From: Arachis hypogaea
Lineage: Eukaryota; Streptophyta; Magnoliopsida; Fabales; Fabaceae
DNA length: 64,000 nucleotides
Assembly (NCBI RefSeq): GCF_003086295.3
Contig: NC_092039.1
Location: 96,306,561 to 96,370,560 of the forward strand
Reading direction: 5' to 3'
Position 1 is the stretch's first letter. The number at the start of each line of letters is the position of its first letter. This document shows, one piece after another, positions 44,915-56,754 of the stretch. Position numbers and translations under genes: made by a program. Under the pieces are notes generated by a model. That model ran no database searches, was not told the origin of the DNA, and worked only from the letters and a program-made list of their open reading frames with translations.

Positions 44915-47900
44915 TGTAAGACCCAGAACCTTTGAAAAGTCTTTTTATAATCAAATCTCAAATCATATGGTTATTTATAGCCTTAATTTCAGAAATTATT
45001 TTATTAAAGGTAATTAAGGCAAGTTTTGATTTATTGGATTTGAGATGAGTTATGATTATTATCCAATTTTATAATTATTGGATTATTTTCTATATTTGAA
45101 TTATAAAGTTGATAGTTACAAAATAATAAGGATTTTGTATGATTTGGATTAGATAAGTAATATTTTAAATATTAATACAAATATTTTGGAAAATGAAGAA
45201 ATTAAGTATATTATTTCTAATTATTTGATTTGGGCATTTTATTAAAAGTAATTTGTAAGAATGGATGATCAAATAGTATTTTTTATATACAATTAGTGTT
45301 GGATTTAATTTGGATTTCAATTACTATATTATTCCCAATTTTTATTTGAAATTACCAATTTGCCCCTAACCCTAATTTTATTCAAAAATCCTAACCCTAA
45401 AACCCTGACCCATTACCCGTTTCTCCTCCCTGAACCAGCAACAGCAGCTGCTGCCCCTCTCACCCCAACGGTCACACACACACACACAGAGAAAGGGAAA
45501 GGAGCTCAGAAATGGAAATGGAAAGAAAATGTGGGACTGAGTCGCGGCGAAGGAGAGGAGGAGGGAGCTCGCCACCGCCGCGCTGTGCAAAGCCGCCACC
45601 TGTTCTGCCTTCCATCAAGCCGTCCCGCCGATGCCGCCGCCGAACAAAGGAGAGTAACCATCGCGAGAAGCCACTACCATCCTTGCTCATCGTCTTCCCT
45701 AGAATCGCCGCCGTCGAGGGCCAGCAGAGGGAAAGAACGAACGCGAGCCGGCGCCACCACCGAGAAGAGGAACTCATGTAGTTGCCGTCGCGATGTAGTC
45801 TTGCATCCGCCGCCGTCTTCGCGGGATTTGTGTGGCCGCGGCCACTCCCCACCGTGGAGTCCGTGTCATCGCCATTCAGCCATCGCCGGAGCAGGGATGT
45901 GCGAGGGAGATGGACGCCGCCAGGAGCGTCGCGTCGCTGCCGCTGCCTGTGCCGTCGTCGTCGTTGCCGGACTTCTTGAATGCCACCGTCAGAAAGGGTT
46001 CCGGTCGCCGTTATTGGAGCTGGCCGGGACTATTCCATGGCTTTGTCGCTCATCCCGATCCTGCTCTGTTTTGGTTAATGCTGTTGCTATTGTTTTGGCC
46101 ACCGAAAAACCTCGTTGCCGCCACCTCTGCTGCCAGAAACAGCCGCCGAGTTTTCTATGATGGTAAGCTCTAACTCTGCTTCAGCTTCTTTATCTGTTAA
46201 TTTCTCCATGGGCCATGAGAGTTGTTGCTATGGCTGGTTGTGTTAGGAGTTTACCGCGAGTTACCGTCGTTCTGGTCACCGGCTGTGACGTTGGTGTTGC
46301 CGGAACCGCCACTGGTGCAGCCACTACTTGGTTCCCTCGAGTACGGTAAGCGTTTTTGTTTTGAAGAGTCCTTTAATCACTGCTTTATTATCATACATTG
46401 ACGTTTTGCGGCATTAATTACTATGAGATTGAGTTTCGGTTATTGTATGTCGCGATTAGTGTTGCTGTGGTTACCGCGAAAGTGGCTTGGAGCTGAGGTT
46501 ACGGTTGTGGTGATTTCGGTTTAAGAGAGGAGGTTCCTGTGGCACTTTTGGGTTATGGAATTTGCGCTTTGAGGTAGGGGCGTTTTCCAAAAACTATACC
46601 TTATGTGTTGGAATTATTACATATGAATATTGTTGTGAGAAAATGTGTATTTGGTGATTGTATCAGTCTTATGTATAATTTGATTGTATCAAATGATTAT
46701 GAATGTTTGTTTGGCTGAATTGTTATGCGGCTTTGTGAAATGGAATGTTTTGATGTTGATTCTTTAAAGCTTTGAAATTTGAGTTTGATCAGTTGAGTTG
46801 ATTTTCTTGAGGATGTGAAAAATGGAATACACTTTTGAATTCAGCCTGGTTTGCTTTAAATGATCTGGTTTGATAAATGATTGTTGCTGAACCGTTTCTT
46901 TAAAGCTTTAGAAATGAGCTTATTCGGCTGATAATGATTTGATTTTGAAACGATTTTCTTGAAATATGGAATTGAGATGATTGTTGGATTTTGGCTTGCC
47001 TTGAACTGATTTTGGATTTTGGGCTGTTGAAAATGATTGTGGAAGGGTTTTGTTGGGACCCGAACCGGGTGGCAAAGTCCAAGTTTTAGGAGAGATGCTG
47101 CCAAAATTTCTATAAAATCCGAGTCTTTATTGAAATGTTGTTTGAAAAAATGATGAGTTAAAGACTTCTACTCTTTTATTTGAATGATCAAGAAAAGGAT
47201 GATTCATGCTTTTGAAATGAATTATTAAAGAGGAAATTGTGATTTAGTCTTGCTTTTTAAGAAAGGCATTGTATCTCTTTCAGAAGAAATTTATTTAGAT
47301 GAAACTTACGTTTTAAAGCTGTTTTAAATGTGACAAGGGCAATGCCTTTGAATTTGACTTGAGGGTTCCATTTAGAGGAGTTTTAATGATTTTGAAAGAA
47401 CCTGAATGTCTATTGACAAGTTTCATTTTGAAATGTTTTGAGAAAGGTTTTAAGTACTCTTTGAATTCTGAATTCTTGCAAGACTAAAACAATTTTGAAC
47501 AGTTGAAACGTTCTAGAATTCATCATGGGGTTGAAGTTGGTTTTGCCTGAGTAAAGGAAACAGATTTGAAAAAAGTGAATGATTATGTGACTCGGTTTGG
47601 CTTAGATCCTATTTTATTAATCAAATCAGGAAGCCAAGGTTTTTAATAAATTTAAATGAACTTGGTGAAATGAGTTATGTTATTCTCCCCTAAAGACTTG
47701 GGACTTTGTCGAGAAACTTTGTTATAAAATTCCCAATTGTGGGGTGGATGATTTTGAATGTTCCCAAAATGAATCTTTAATTTTCCAAGGTTTTGGAAGT
47801 TTTGGAAAGAGGATGCCGAGAGCGGCTTTGTTTTAAAAAGGGAACTCACTTTGAGTAAATTTGGCTTATGAGCCTAAGATGATTTGAGAAACGAGATTTC

Positions 47901-49490
47901 TAAAGCCAAGGCTGAAGAGAGTTGAAACTTGATTTCAAAGTGAAACGATTTGAGAAAAAGTGATTTATGGCTTAAATGCCGATTTTATAAATTTGATGAT
48001 GTTGGATGGTGGAAGTGCTGTTTTGTTATGGGCCGGAATGGCTGCGTATGATTATGAATATTGGCTGGTTCTGGATTGAACCGTAAGCCGGAATGACTGT
48101 GTATGCTATGAATATTGGCTGGTTCTGGATTGAACCGTGAGCCAGAATGGCTGTGTATGATATGAATATTGGCTGGTTCTGGACTGAACCGTGAGCCGGA
48201 TGGCTGAGATGGATGTTGATCCATGAATGAGAATGAATGCATGTATATGCTGAATTATTGATAATTGTGATTTGCACTTCCACTATCAGAGGCACGAGAT
48301 CCCTGGGAGAAAGCAGTGGCTAGCCACCACGTGCTCCAGGTGGAGGCTCGAGACTCTGCTGACCCTATGTTGTAAGTGTGGCCGGGCACTGTGAAAGTCC
48401 CGGATGAGCTTGCCCCCGTAAATATTCACCAGTAAAGGTGATGGATGTGGATCATGATTATGATCAAGTTTATGATGAGTATAACTCGAGTTGGGGATGC
48501 ACAACAGAGGGACAGTCGAATGGTTAGCTACCAGGACTTGTCGGGTTGGCTCTATAACCGATAGATGATATCATCAGCCTCTAGGGACAGGCATGCATCA
48601 TATGCATTTATGTGACATTGTTTGGGTGTGCATATTATACTTGGTTTGCCTATGTGATTAATTACTAATTGTTCTACTTGCAATAACTGTTCGTTTGTGC
48701 TTACATCTTCCTATTTGTGTTTGCTATTGAGACTCTGTTGGACTGTGGTGATTGGTTGATGGTTGGATTGTTTGGACCTAGAGCCGTGGTTGGAATGAGA
48801 TGAACCGATGGTTGGATTCGGTTTTGTGTTTCTGGTTTGGAATAAAATATGAAAAGGCTATTTTGTTTCAGCATAGATAAACCGTTTTGAAAGGCTTTTG
48901 AGTTGTTGAGAATTGAATGGTTCCTCTTTCAGAAAAGATTTCCGACTTTACTTTTATTGAAAACCGTTGTTTTTGAAAAGAGGCATAAGACGGTTATTAA
49001 TCACTGGTGCGGTTATCTTCACGTATCCTATTACAGTAATTCCCAGAAAACCTCTGCTAAGAACCCTTTCGAGGATGATGTTCTCACCCCCCTACATTTT
49101 TCCCCTTTCAGGATATGGGCACAGAAGTCACGAAGAGTTTATTTAGTTGTTGTTGAAATGCCTTGTATTGCTTTAGATTATTATTTATTGTACCCTCGCC
49201 CTTATCTTGAGATATTCTGTAAAAGGGATAGGATTTGTATTGGACACTGCTTGTAATATTATTTATAAATATATGTATCTATATGGATGTATCCTTTATG
49301 AGTTTGTGTAAGTTGTATGGTATGTATGGATGTATGTTGTATAGCAAAGGTATTTTTGGGAGTAGTTTTGTGGTTTAAAGATTTAAACAGGCTCATATTT
49401 TAGTATTAAATAGTATAAGTATCGTCGTAATGTCCGAGCTATCACATTCGCGCAGCCGGAAGCGTGAGCTTTGGTAGTTAGGGTGTTACA
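44915..49490 (+). repeat. Element F 3' LTR (4576 bp, long form)
   Basis: It has the same ends as the left LTR plus an extra 46158-48502. Its GC-rich block encodes an open frame of 266 codons (45360-46160), but that frame is Ala/Arg/Ser-rich and diverges from the left copy by indels, so I do not call it a gene. GTAAGC-type donor-like sites follow it (46153, 46346). Confidence 0.75.
48031..48202. repeat. 54-bp tandem repeat, three units
   Basis: AATATTGGCTGGTTCTGGA recurs at 54-bp spacing (TTGGCT at 48061, 48115 and 48169). Since 54 is a multiple of three, the minus strand reads an 18-residue repeat (RFNPEPANIH). It lies only in the long form of the F LTR. Confidence 0.85.
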
Positions 49491-50001
49491 ATGCGTGGGC
49501 ACATATACCAGAATTTCTGGTTTTTAGCAATTTCTACAGAATTTTGTTTTTTTTTACCTAAACTTCAAACACGCATAACTTTTTTGTTGAAAACCATTTT
49601 TTTGTCCGTTCTTTAAACGTCATAAACTACTCGGACCCAATTTTTATTTAAGACAAGTTTTTCCAAATTTGAGGGTTCGAGGGTCAAATTACAGTGCGTC
49701 AAAGTTTGTTAAAAATTGTGTTTTTACCAAAAACTCAAAACCTTATGTTTTCCAAAATTTCCAATCCAAAATCAACCAAATCATAACCGAACCAACACAA
49801 TTCATTCCTACACAAGCTCACATAATCATTTACTTGCCAATCATCATTCCAACCCCTTAACACTTCAACTCATTCAAATCAGTTTTACATATAATTCCAC
49901 CAATGGCATTCATATACTCACCAATCATTATTAGCATCACCGATATGAGTATATACATGTTAAGTTCATCAAATCCAACCATTCAAACCATTCAAGTCTA
50001 T
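49491..50001. other. Old repeat split by element F, right part
   Basis: It resumes the CpG-type sequence left at 39736, then runs AT-rich. No gene. It ends in TCTAT (49997-50001), the target duplicated by the solo LTR. Confidence 0.45.
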
Positions 50002-51412
50002 TGACGCAGTGAAAATTGGCCGATTAAGAAATTAATGTAAGAAATACATTGCAAGTACAGTTCTCAACCGGCTAAAATATGCTTATCAATTTAGGAAAGA
50101 GTTGTCACAAAATTAAGAACAAAATATTGGGAGTTGAAACCCAAGTCGTCTCTCAACGAGTTGACAAAAGAGTGCAGCTTATTGGTTAGTGGTTTTTCCA
50201 GAAATTTTGAGTTTGAGAAACAGAAAAATAAATAATTGTAAAATTGAGCAACTGAAATTAACGAGAGAATTTATATAATTCAATTAAAAGCCTTGACCGG
50301 GAGAAAATTAATTGGAATTTCTATCCTTGTCGAATTTTTCCAAGTGTAATAATAAAAGGTTGTTGTTCTACTGGGTCATCCCTTAATTAATAAGGAAAAG
50401 TCAAGTAACTAACTAACCAACTATATCACAGGTCCTAATGCTTTCCTAAGAAGGATTAGAGTCAGAGACTAGCGTTGTCAGCCAACAACTTCCAATTAAG
50501 ATTAACACTTGAGTATTCCAACTCATGGTTCTCCTCTTAATCAACTCCTAATCAGGTTAGGAGACTACTCCATTAACATGAATATAACTTTCACAGAATT
50601 AAAAAGGGAATAAAAGGAAGACATGATAAACAATAATTGAAAATTAATTAAAAATAAAAATAATACTCTGCATTAATAAATCCCAAAATGCAACATACTT
50701 ATCCAAACAGTGTTAATGGGTAGTAAAAAGTAAAGGAATAAGAAAACAAACTAGAATAATAAAACTTCCACAGAGGTAATGATTCTTCTCAGTATCCAAA
50801 AGCAAAAGCATGAAACTCTAAAACTATGAATGTGAAGAATCCTAGAGGAAGGAGTAGAATTTTCTCTAAGATACAAAAACTAAACTAAAACTCTGCGTAG
50901 TGAGAATGTGTGTCGAGTTTCTACTGTTTCCTGGCTCTAGTCTGTGTTTTTGGGCCAAAAAATGGGTCCAAACTCGGCTCGAAATCGCCCCCAGTATTTT
51001 TCTGCAACTGCTGTACGTCACGCATGTCACGCGTGCGCGCCAGGTGCGTGCGCGCGTCGATTGTCCTCGTTGCCTGTTGCGCGTACGCGCCAGGTGTGTG
51101 CCCGCGTCGCTCCTCGCTGATCAGCTCCTTTGTTTCCTTGCTTTCCTTCCATTTTTGCAAGCTTCCTTTCCATTCTCTAAGCCATTCCTGCCCTATAAAG
51201 CTGAAAACACTCAACGCACAGATAATGGCATCGAATGGTATAAAGGGGAACTAAAAATATATAATTTAGATGTCCAGGAAGCAAGTTTTCAACCATAGAA
51301 TAAAATTGGGAAGGAATCGTAAAATCATGCAAATCATGTGAATAAGTGAGTAAAGAGTTGATAAAAACCACCCAAATTAGCACAAGATAAACCATAAAAT
51401 AGTGGTTTATCA
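50002..51412 (-). mobile_element. Solo LTR of the E family (1411 bp)
   Basis: In minus sense it starts TGATAAACCACTATTTTATG and ends CTGCGTCA. It is flanked by identical TCTAT at 49997-50001 and 51413-51417, with no interior: a textbook solo LTR. It is similar to element E's LTR at 58654. It carries the GACGACTTGGG block (50140-50154) and a CpG-rich module (51018-51112). Confidence 0.9.
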
Positions 51413-52120
51413 TCTATCTTATGGAAACTATCCTAAGTTTTCACGTAACATTAGAGATTAACTACAGGAAATCAAAATTATACCTTGGCTGATTTTCTCC
51501 CAAACCACAAAGCACTAGAAAACCTTATTTGCACAATTTTCCAAGCCCTCAAAGCCCACTTGACAAGCTTCCAAGGGTTCCAAATCAACTCCATAAGCTT
51601 CAATCACCACAACTTTTTTCTAATTCACCAATTTGTCATCACTTCACATATACTTAACCTAATTCATATAATTTCATGTACATACACAAATTTCAATCCT
51701 CTAACTTCATAAAATTGACAAATTACAAGGGAATCATGGTTTCTTACCTTTGCCCACAGACAATTAGATGAAACCCAATATGTAATACCCAAAATCATGA
51801 AAATATAAGAAGGGAATAACTGGGTGAGAAATTCAAATTTTTCACCACTTTAATTGAATAGATTTGAAGAAAATTCCAAGACAAATGCGTGTCCGTAGAC
51901 GGCTCGTCAATCGGAACTTCAGATTGAAAGATATGAAAGATTGAAATTTGGAAGTAAAAAGGGTTAGGGTTCTCCTTCTCCTTCAGCGTGCTCCCCCCTT
52001 CTCTTTGTGTTATGAGCTGAAAAGCTCAAGTGTGGCATATGTATATGTTGGGCCTTGGACCCAATATAGGTCCGGTTCTTTAGCCTGTTGATCAGGTTTT
52101 GGGAAAAAATCTTCAAAATT
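51413..52120. other. Continuation of the older repeat right of the solo LTR
   Basis: Starts with TCTAT, then AT-rich sequence. TGTAATACCCAAAATCATG at about 51780 looks like another LTR edge, but I cannot find its partner. No gene. Confidence 0.4.
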
Positions 52121-52403
52121 AGTGTTGAAAAATCAAATATTTCAATATTTTTACTTCTTCAAATTATAAAATTTAATTTCCTAATTTTTCTGGCTCATAA
52201 TTAATTTATTAGTTAATTATTTATTAATTTACCAAATTCACAGAATAAGTATCTAAATTATATACAAACTACAAATAAAAAGTGCAATAAATTAAAAGGT
52301 ACTCATCAAAATACCAAAATATATAAACAAATATCTGAAAAGCATAATAACAATAAAAATAGAAGTGTTTAGAAGAAAAAATTTTCACCAAACAGCTGAT
52401 CTA

Positions 52404-52420
52404 GTCGGTCGACCTCCCCA
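52404..52420 (-). other. PPT-like motif after the E transposon-protein ORF
   Basis: In minus sense AAGTGTGGGGAGGTCGAC follows the decayed ORF. The same words end the small ORF at about 55378-55392 and end A's small frame at 3791. No LTR begins next to it, so it is not simply the terminal tract. Confidence 0.55.
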
Positions 52421-53705
52421 CACTTAAAAATTTGCATAGTCTTCCATGCTACATAGAATGGAAGGAGTCATCCTCATCATCTCCACCGCCAGCTGGTGGA
52501 TCCTCATTTTTGCTCTACTCTGAGGGAGTATCCAGCTCCTTGATCATCGGGTCCCAGTCCCGATTCTAACGCTTGATGTTCTCATAGCATCGCTTGGAGC
52601 GTCGCTCCAAGTGAGCTATCTCCTCAAAGAGTCTCTAGACCAGATGGTGAATCGGCTGTGATGATGGTGATGGTGGTGCTACGGGATGTGGTACTGGTGG
52701 TGGTTCTGCTACTGCTGCTGAGGTGCCTGCTTCAAATGTAGATGCTGCCTGGCTGCGGCCTCTACGTCTGGTGGATGGCTGAGACTTGTACCAGTTGCCA
52801 TGGGGTATGTTCTTCTTGCTTCCGATGATTGTTAGTCTCTCATCAATGTCCTCCTAGATAACTTCTTCCTTCAAAGTTAATTGATGAGTGATTAAGCACG
52901 AGAAGGCGAGGTTGCCAACATAGTAAGCCCTCCCCATGTACTTCCTAATGAATCTTGGAAAGTAAAGCTATTTACCCTCCAAAACATACCATATCAATAC
53001 TGCCATATCAGCTATGAGTTCAGTTTCATGGGTACTCGACATCACGTAATTGGAGAGGATCTGTTGCCATATCCGAGGCTCTATAGTCAAGGCATTTATT
53101 GAGATACCCTTGGGGACTGTCTTGTTTGCCCCATAAGTCCAGCTACTCCCAGGCTTGGCAATCACTTCCATCACCTTGTACCAATCGAAAGTCAGCATTT
53201 TTTGCTCACCCTTCTCCTTTTCATAATCATCGTTTCCACTAGTCTTAGGTGGAAAGTGGAGGATCTCCTCTAAGTCTTCCTCACTCACCAAAATCTGCTT
53301 GCCTCTGAGGAAAATCTCATCGAGGGCACCCGTGTAATAATTTGCATAGAACTCACGGACCCAAGAAGTGTTTACCTCCATCAGTTCCCTATCTAGAAAC
53401 GAACATTCTCGCTACTCAATCTGATCATGAGTAAACATCATAAGCTCAACGGGGAGTTGGAGTTTTCTCTCAACATGCAGTATGCGTTTCTAAAAGGCAG
53501 GTAACTTCAATTCCGAGTAGAGGTTGGAGAACTTGGACGGATCTATAGGAGGTGTTCTCTGATTAATCTAATCTTTCCTACCGATTTGTCTCTCAGAATG
53601 TGGTTCATCTGTAGTTTTAGTAGTTTGTCTGGTTCTGCCTCTCTTACTCGGGCTGTTCCAGTGGTCTTTCCCTTTCTCTTTTTATCAGTTATCTTGAAAA
53701 AGAGC
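52421..53705 (-). pseudogene. Decayed transposon-protein-type ORF (element E)
   Basis: The N-terminal frame reads TDKKRKGKTTGTARVREAEP (basic, like the start of C's 378-residue ORF). After frame changes and stops, a 137-codon open stretch (53381-52968) begins MEVNTSWVREFYANYYTG, matching VQEFYANAW of element C. It has EDLEEILHFPP where C has SPENVRLAFHLP. Downstream frames are broken. It is the same domain type in an old copy. Confidence 0.65.
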
Positions 53706-55375
53706 AAAGAAAAGTGGGTATGAGGAATAGAATCACAAGGCAATGAAATAGATATTATACAAGCAAGTATCAAATAGCATAAGACTTAGGTGAATAACCA
53801 AGTTTATAAAGTGGAAGATGAAAGGAGAATTGGTTGGATGTATGAGTGAAATTACGAAACAAAGCCAACTAAAAATCACAATCCAATCCATAACACCAAT
53901 CAAAGTTAGTCACATTTCCAATTTAACGTAAAAGTATGAAAACATGGTTGCTATGTACTGAAGAAAAGAAAAGAAGTTAGTTGAAAAAGAGTTAGTTGTC
54001 ATGTAACATAGCAAACATTGCCCTTAGAACTTGAAAATTTTCCAGAAATGTAAAAATAGGCAAGGTCACAATCGAACTTCACAAATCATGCATTATGCCA
54101 AAACAAATGATTTAAAGTATGTGTAGTACACATAGTCAAGAAAATAAGGGTCAACATGTCATCAAGGCATAAGCATAAGAAATTGAGGTAGTGTATATCA
54201 CTGGTAGTGTATATCACTCTAATCACTCAAGTGTCTAGGGTCAATCACTCTACTCTTCCCTAGTCATGCTTTCTAAACCTTGTTCTTCATCTAACCAATC
54301 AACAAATATTTAGCATACTAATGTAAACATCATGAGGTCTTTTTAGGGTTGTAATGGGGCTGAGGTAAAGGTAAGGATACATATATAAGGCTAAGTGAGC
54401 TAACAAAGTGAATCCTTGATTAGTCTAAGATCTCACCTAACATATACATACTTTATATAATTTAAAATGCTTTACCTAGCTACCCAAATTTTTCCCACTT
54501 TTGTATTACATGCTCATGTATCAAACTTATTTTTGAAGTTTGTCCCATGTGCATTGATTCTTTTTATTTTGCATTTGGGGTAATATATATTTTTTTTGTA
54601 TCCCCTTATTTAAAATTTTTTTTCTTTTTTTTATCAATACACATGGTAATTTAATTATTTTGATTTCACATGAGCATGCTTTCCAGATTTTCAAATAACA
54701 TATTCAATTTAATTCCTTACTTTTTTTATCATCCCATGTTCCCATAAAATTCTCCATACTTAAATTATACACAATATCCATCTTAAGATAACCAAGGATT
54801 CAATTTGGGATTTTTAATTTGTTTTTCTTCTTAAGGCTAGTAATATGGTTATAAAACAGAAGGGGATTAAAAAGCTCAAAGTGGCTAACAAGGGTGACAT
54901 AAAAGGTAGGTTTATTTAGGATAAGTGAGCAAAAATACAAATAATGGCCTCAATCATATGCAAGCATGTAAATACACTTAATAATGGACATATAGAATGG
55001 AACAAATCAAATATTGCAATTATAGAGAAGAAAACACACAAGAATAAAATATTATGGTTAAATAATGTAACCATGCAATTAAGCTCAAAATCTCACGGGT
55101 TGTGTGTTCTTTAGCTCAAAAACCATGTTCCAATTTACAATCTTCAAACAAATTTAACACATAGAAAATTTTAATTAATTTTTTTATTTTATAATTTAGA
55201 TTGGTGAAAATGTTCAAAAATATGGTCTTAAAAAGAAACTTATTATTTTTGAACTAAGTAGTACTTAAATGCAAACAATCACCTACACATGCAATCTATT
55301 ATGCAATGCAACGATGAACAAACAAATAGAATATTGGTGTTGAGAAGAGAGTAACTAACCCGTGGAGATTGGTAT
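53706..55375 (-). other. AT-rich spacer of element E
   Basis: No gene. Reverse-orientation matches to copy A (for example 54235-54375 with A 4895-5035, and about 55085-55130 with A 4060-4100) tie E to the A/B family. Confidence 0.55.
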
Positions 55376-55417
55376 CGACCTCCCCACACTTAAAGATTGC
55401 ACCGTCCTCGGTGCATG

Positions 55418-55528
55418 CTAAGATGTACAAGTGGATGGAGGTTGTGGTTCCTCAGCTGGTGCTCTTTTTGTTCCTTTTCTTGCCAGTGGTTTGGGAGTAG
55501 CTTTCTCTTTACCCTTCTTGGTGGCCAT
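55418..55528 (-). CDS. Small basic peptide ORF of element E (36 aa)
   Basis: ATG follows a pyrimidine tract and CAG (acceptor-like) and starts ATGGCCACC, a good plant initiation context. The peptide is Lys/Pro/Ala-rich (MATKKGKEKATPKPLARKGT at the start) and ends in TAG at 55418. Copies A and B keep the first residues but have lost the ATG. If the acceptor is used, this could be a spliced ORF or the second exon of a longer protein. Function unknown. Confidence 0.4.
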   Translation of the reverse strand: MATKKGKEKATPKPLARKGTKRAPAEEPQPPSTCTS

Positions 55529-56197
55529 CCTGAAAAGGGAAAAAGAAAGTAACTATTAAAGCTAAGGGTTAGAGTAAGGAAGAGAACGGGAAAGGTGGTG
55601 ATCAATGCATAGTAAAGAAGAATGACGTTAACACATGGTCATGAATACATGTGAAAAGTCATCAATAGAAATATAGCAAGTGCATGTGAAGACAGTTAAA
55701 TGCAATGTGTTTATTGGCATGCTGGCAAAGGCATGAGTAGCATAGATCAAGCATTCAATGTCCAATGTAGATTACCAAGTCTTCCAAACTAACAATATGC
55801 TTGTAATAACAATTATATAAAAATTAATAAAATAGAGAAAGGGTTTTATGAAAAGCAAGCATATAGAATACTAGATTAAAAGAAATCCAAAAATAGTGCA
55901 CAATAAGGTATGGAAAGTATTAATTTAAACATGCAAGCAACCCCATAAAAATAATATATAATTGTTAAACAAGTCATTAACAATCCACAAACAAAATATA
56001 GAAAATAATGACCCAAATAAATTTCCAACACCAATGAAAATAATGCAAAGAATGAAGGTATGCAAATAAATTAAATGAAATAGAATGAAAGTGAAGAGGG
56101 ATGAGAAGTCAAAGAGATGAAGAAGAAGAAAGTAAGAAAAGAAGGAAGAAAGAAGTAGAAAGGAGAGAAGAAAGGAGTAAGAATGTTGAAACAGGGA

Positions 56198-56590
56198 GCG
56201 ACGCGCGCGCATGAAAACCGCATTAACCATGTGACGCGTAAGCGTCGGCCACGCGTACGCGTGAGTGGTCAGAATTTAAAAATGGCGCGCACGCGTCAGT
56301 TACGCATACGCGTGGGTGATTTTGTGCCTTGGGCATAGTGCCCGCACCCGGCCAGCACAACTTTCGGCCAATATACCTTTTATGTCGAATTCGCAAGGCA
56401 CGCGTGCGCGTCGTTGACGCGTACGCATGGGTGGCTGAATTTTCAAACGGCGCGTACGCGTCAGGGACGCGTCCGCGTGGGCGTGTTTGTGCCTAAAGCA
56501 CGCCTCTAGCCGCGCTCCCGTGTAACTCTCTGTAAGGTTAAGCGTCGTATGTGACGCGTGCGCGTAGGGCACGCGCACGCGTGGGATGCG
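56198..56590. repeat. CpG-rich module (element E)
   Basis: Paired blocks such as GACGCGTAAGCGTC...ACGCGTACGCGT and GGCGCGTACGCGTC...ACGCGTCCGCGT recur about every 85-130 bp. Alternating purine-pyrimidine runs and MluI-like ACGCGT words dominate. The 121-residue ORF opposite is composition-driven. Confidence 0.75.
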
Positions 56591-56754
56591 CTTCACTCTT
56601 TTTTTATAATGCAGTATGCAGAATGCAATGCTTAATATGAATGCTATGCATGATTCTAGGTTCAATCAAAGCTCAAAAACAAACAAAACAGACTAAAATT
56701 AAAACTTAAAAAGGAACGATCATACCATGGTGGGTTGTCTCTCATCTAGCACTT

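Larger units (their letters stand above)
39737..49490 (+). mobile_element. Element F: non-coding LTR retrotransposon with unequal LTRs
   Basis: LTRs start TGTAAGACCCAGAACC (39737 and 44915) and end GGGTGTTAGA/GGGTGTTACA (41971 and 49490). Just after the left LTR, TGGTATCATTGTAG resembles the initiator-Met primer site TGGTATCAGAGC. Just before the right LTR is AAGGTGGGTAGAA, a typical polypurine tract of Del/Tekay-type chromoviruses. The 2.9 kb interior has no ORF of note. Flanking pentamers GTGCA and ATGCG match at three of five positions, so the target duplication has decayed or the edge differs. I call it a non-autonomous Del/Tekay-like element. Confidence 0.75.
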
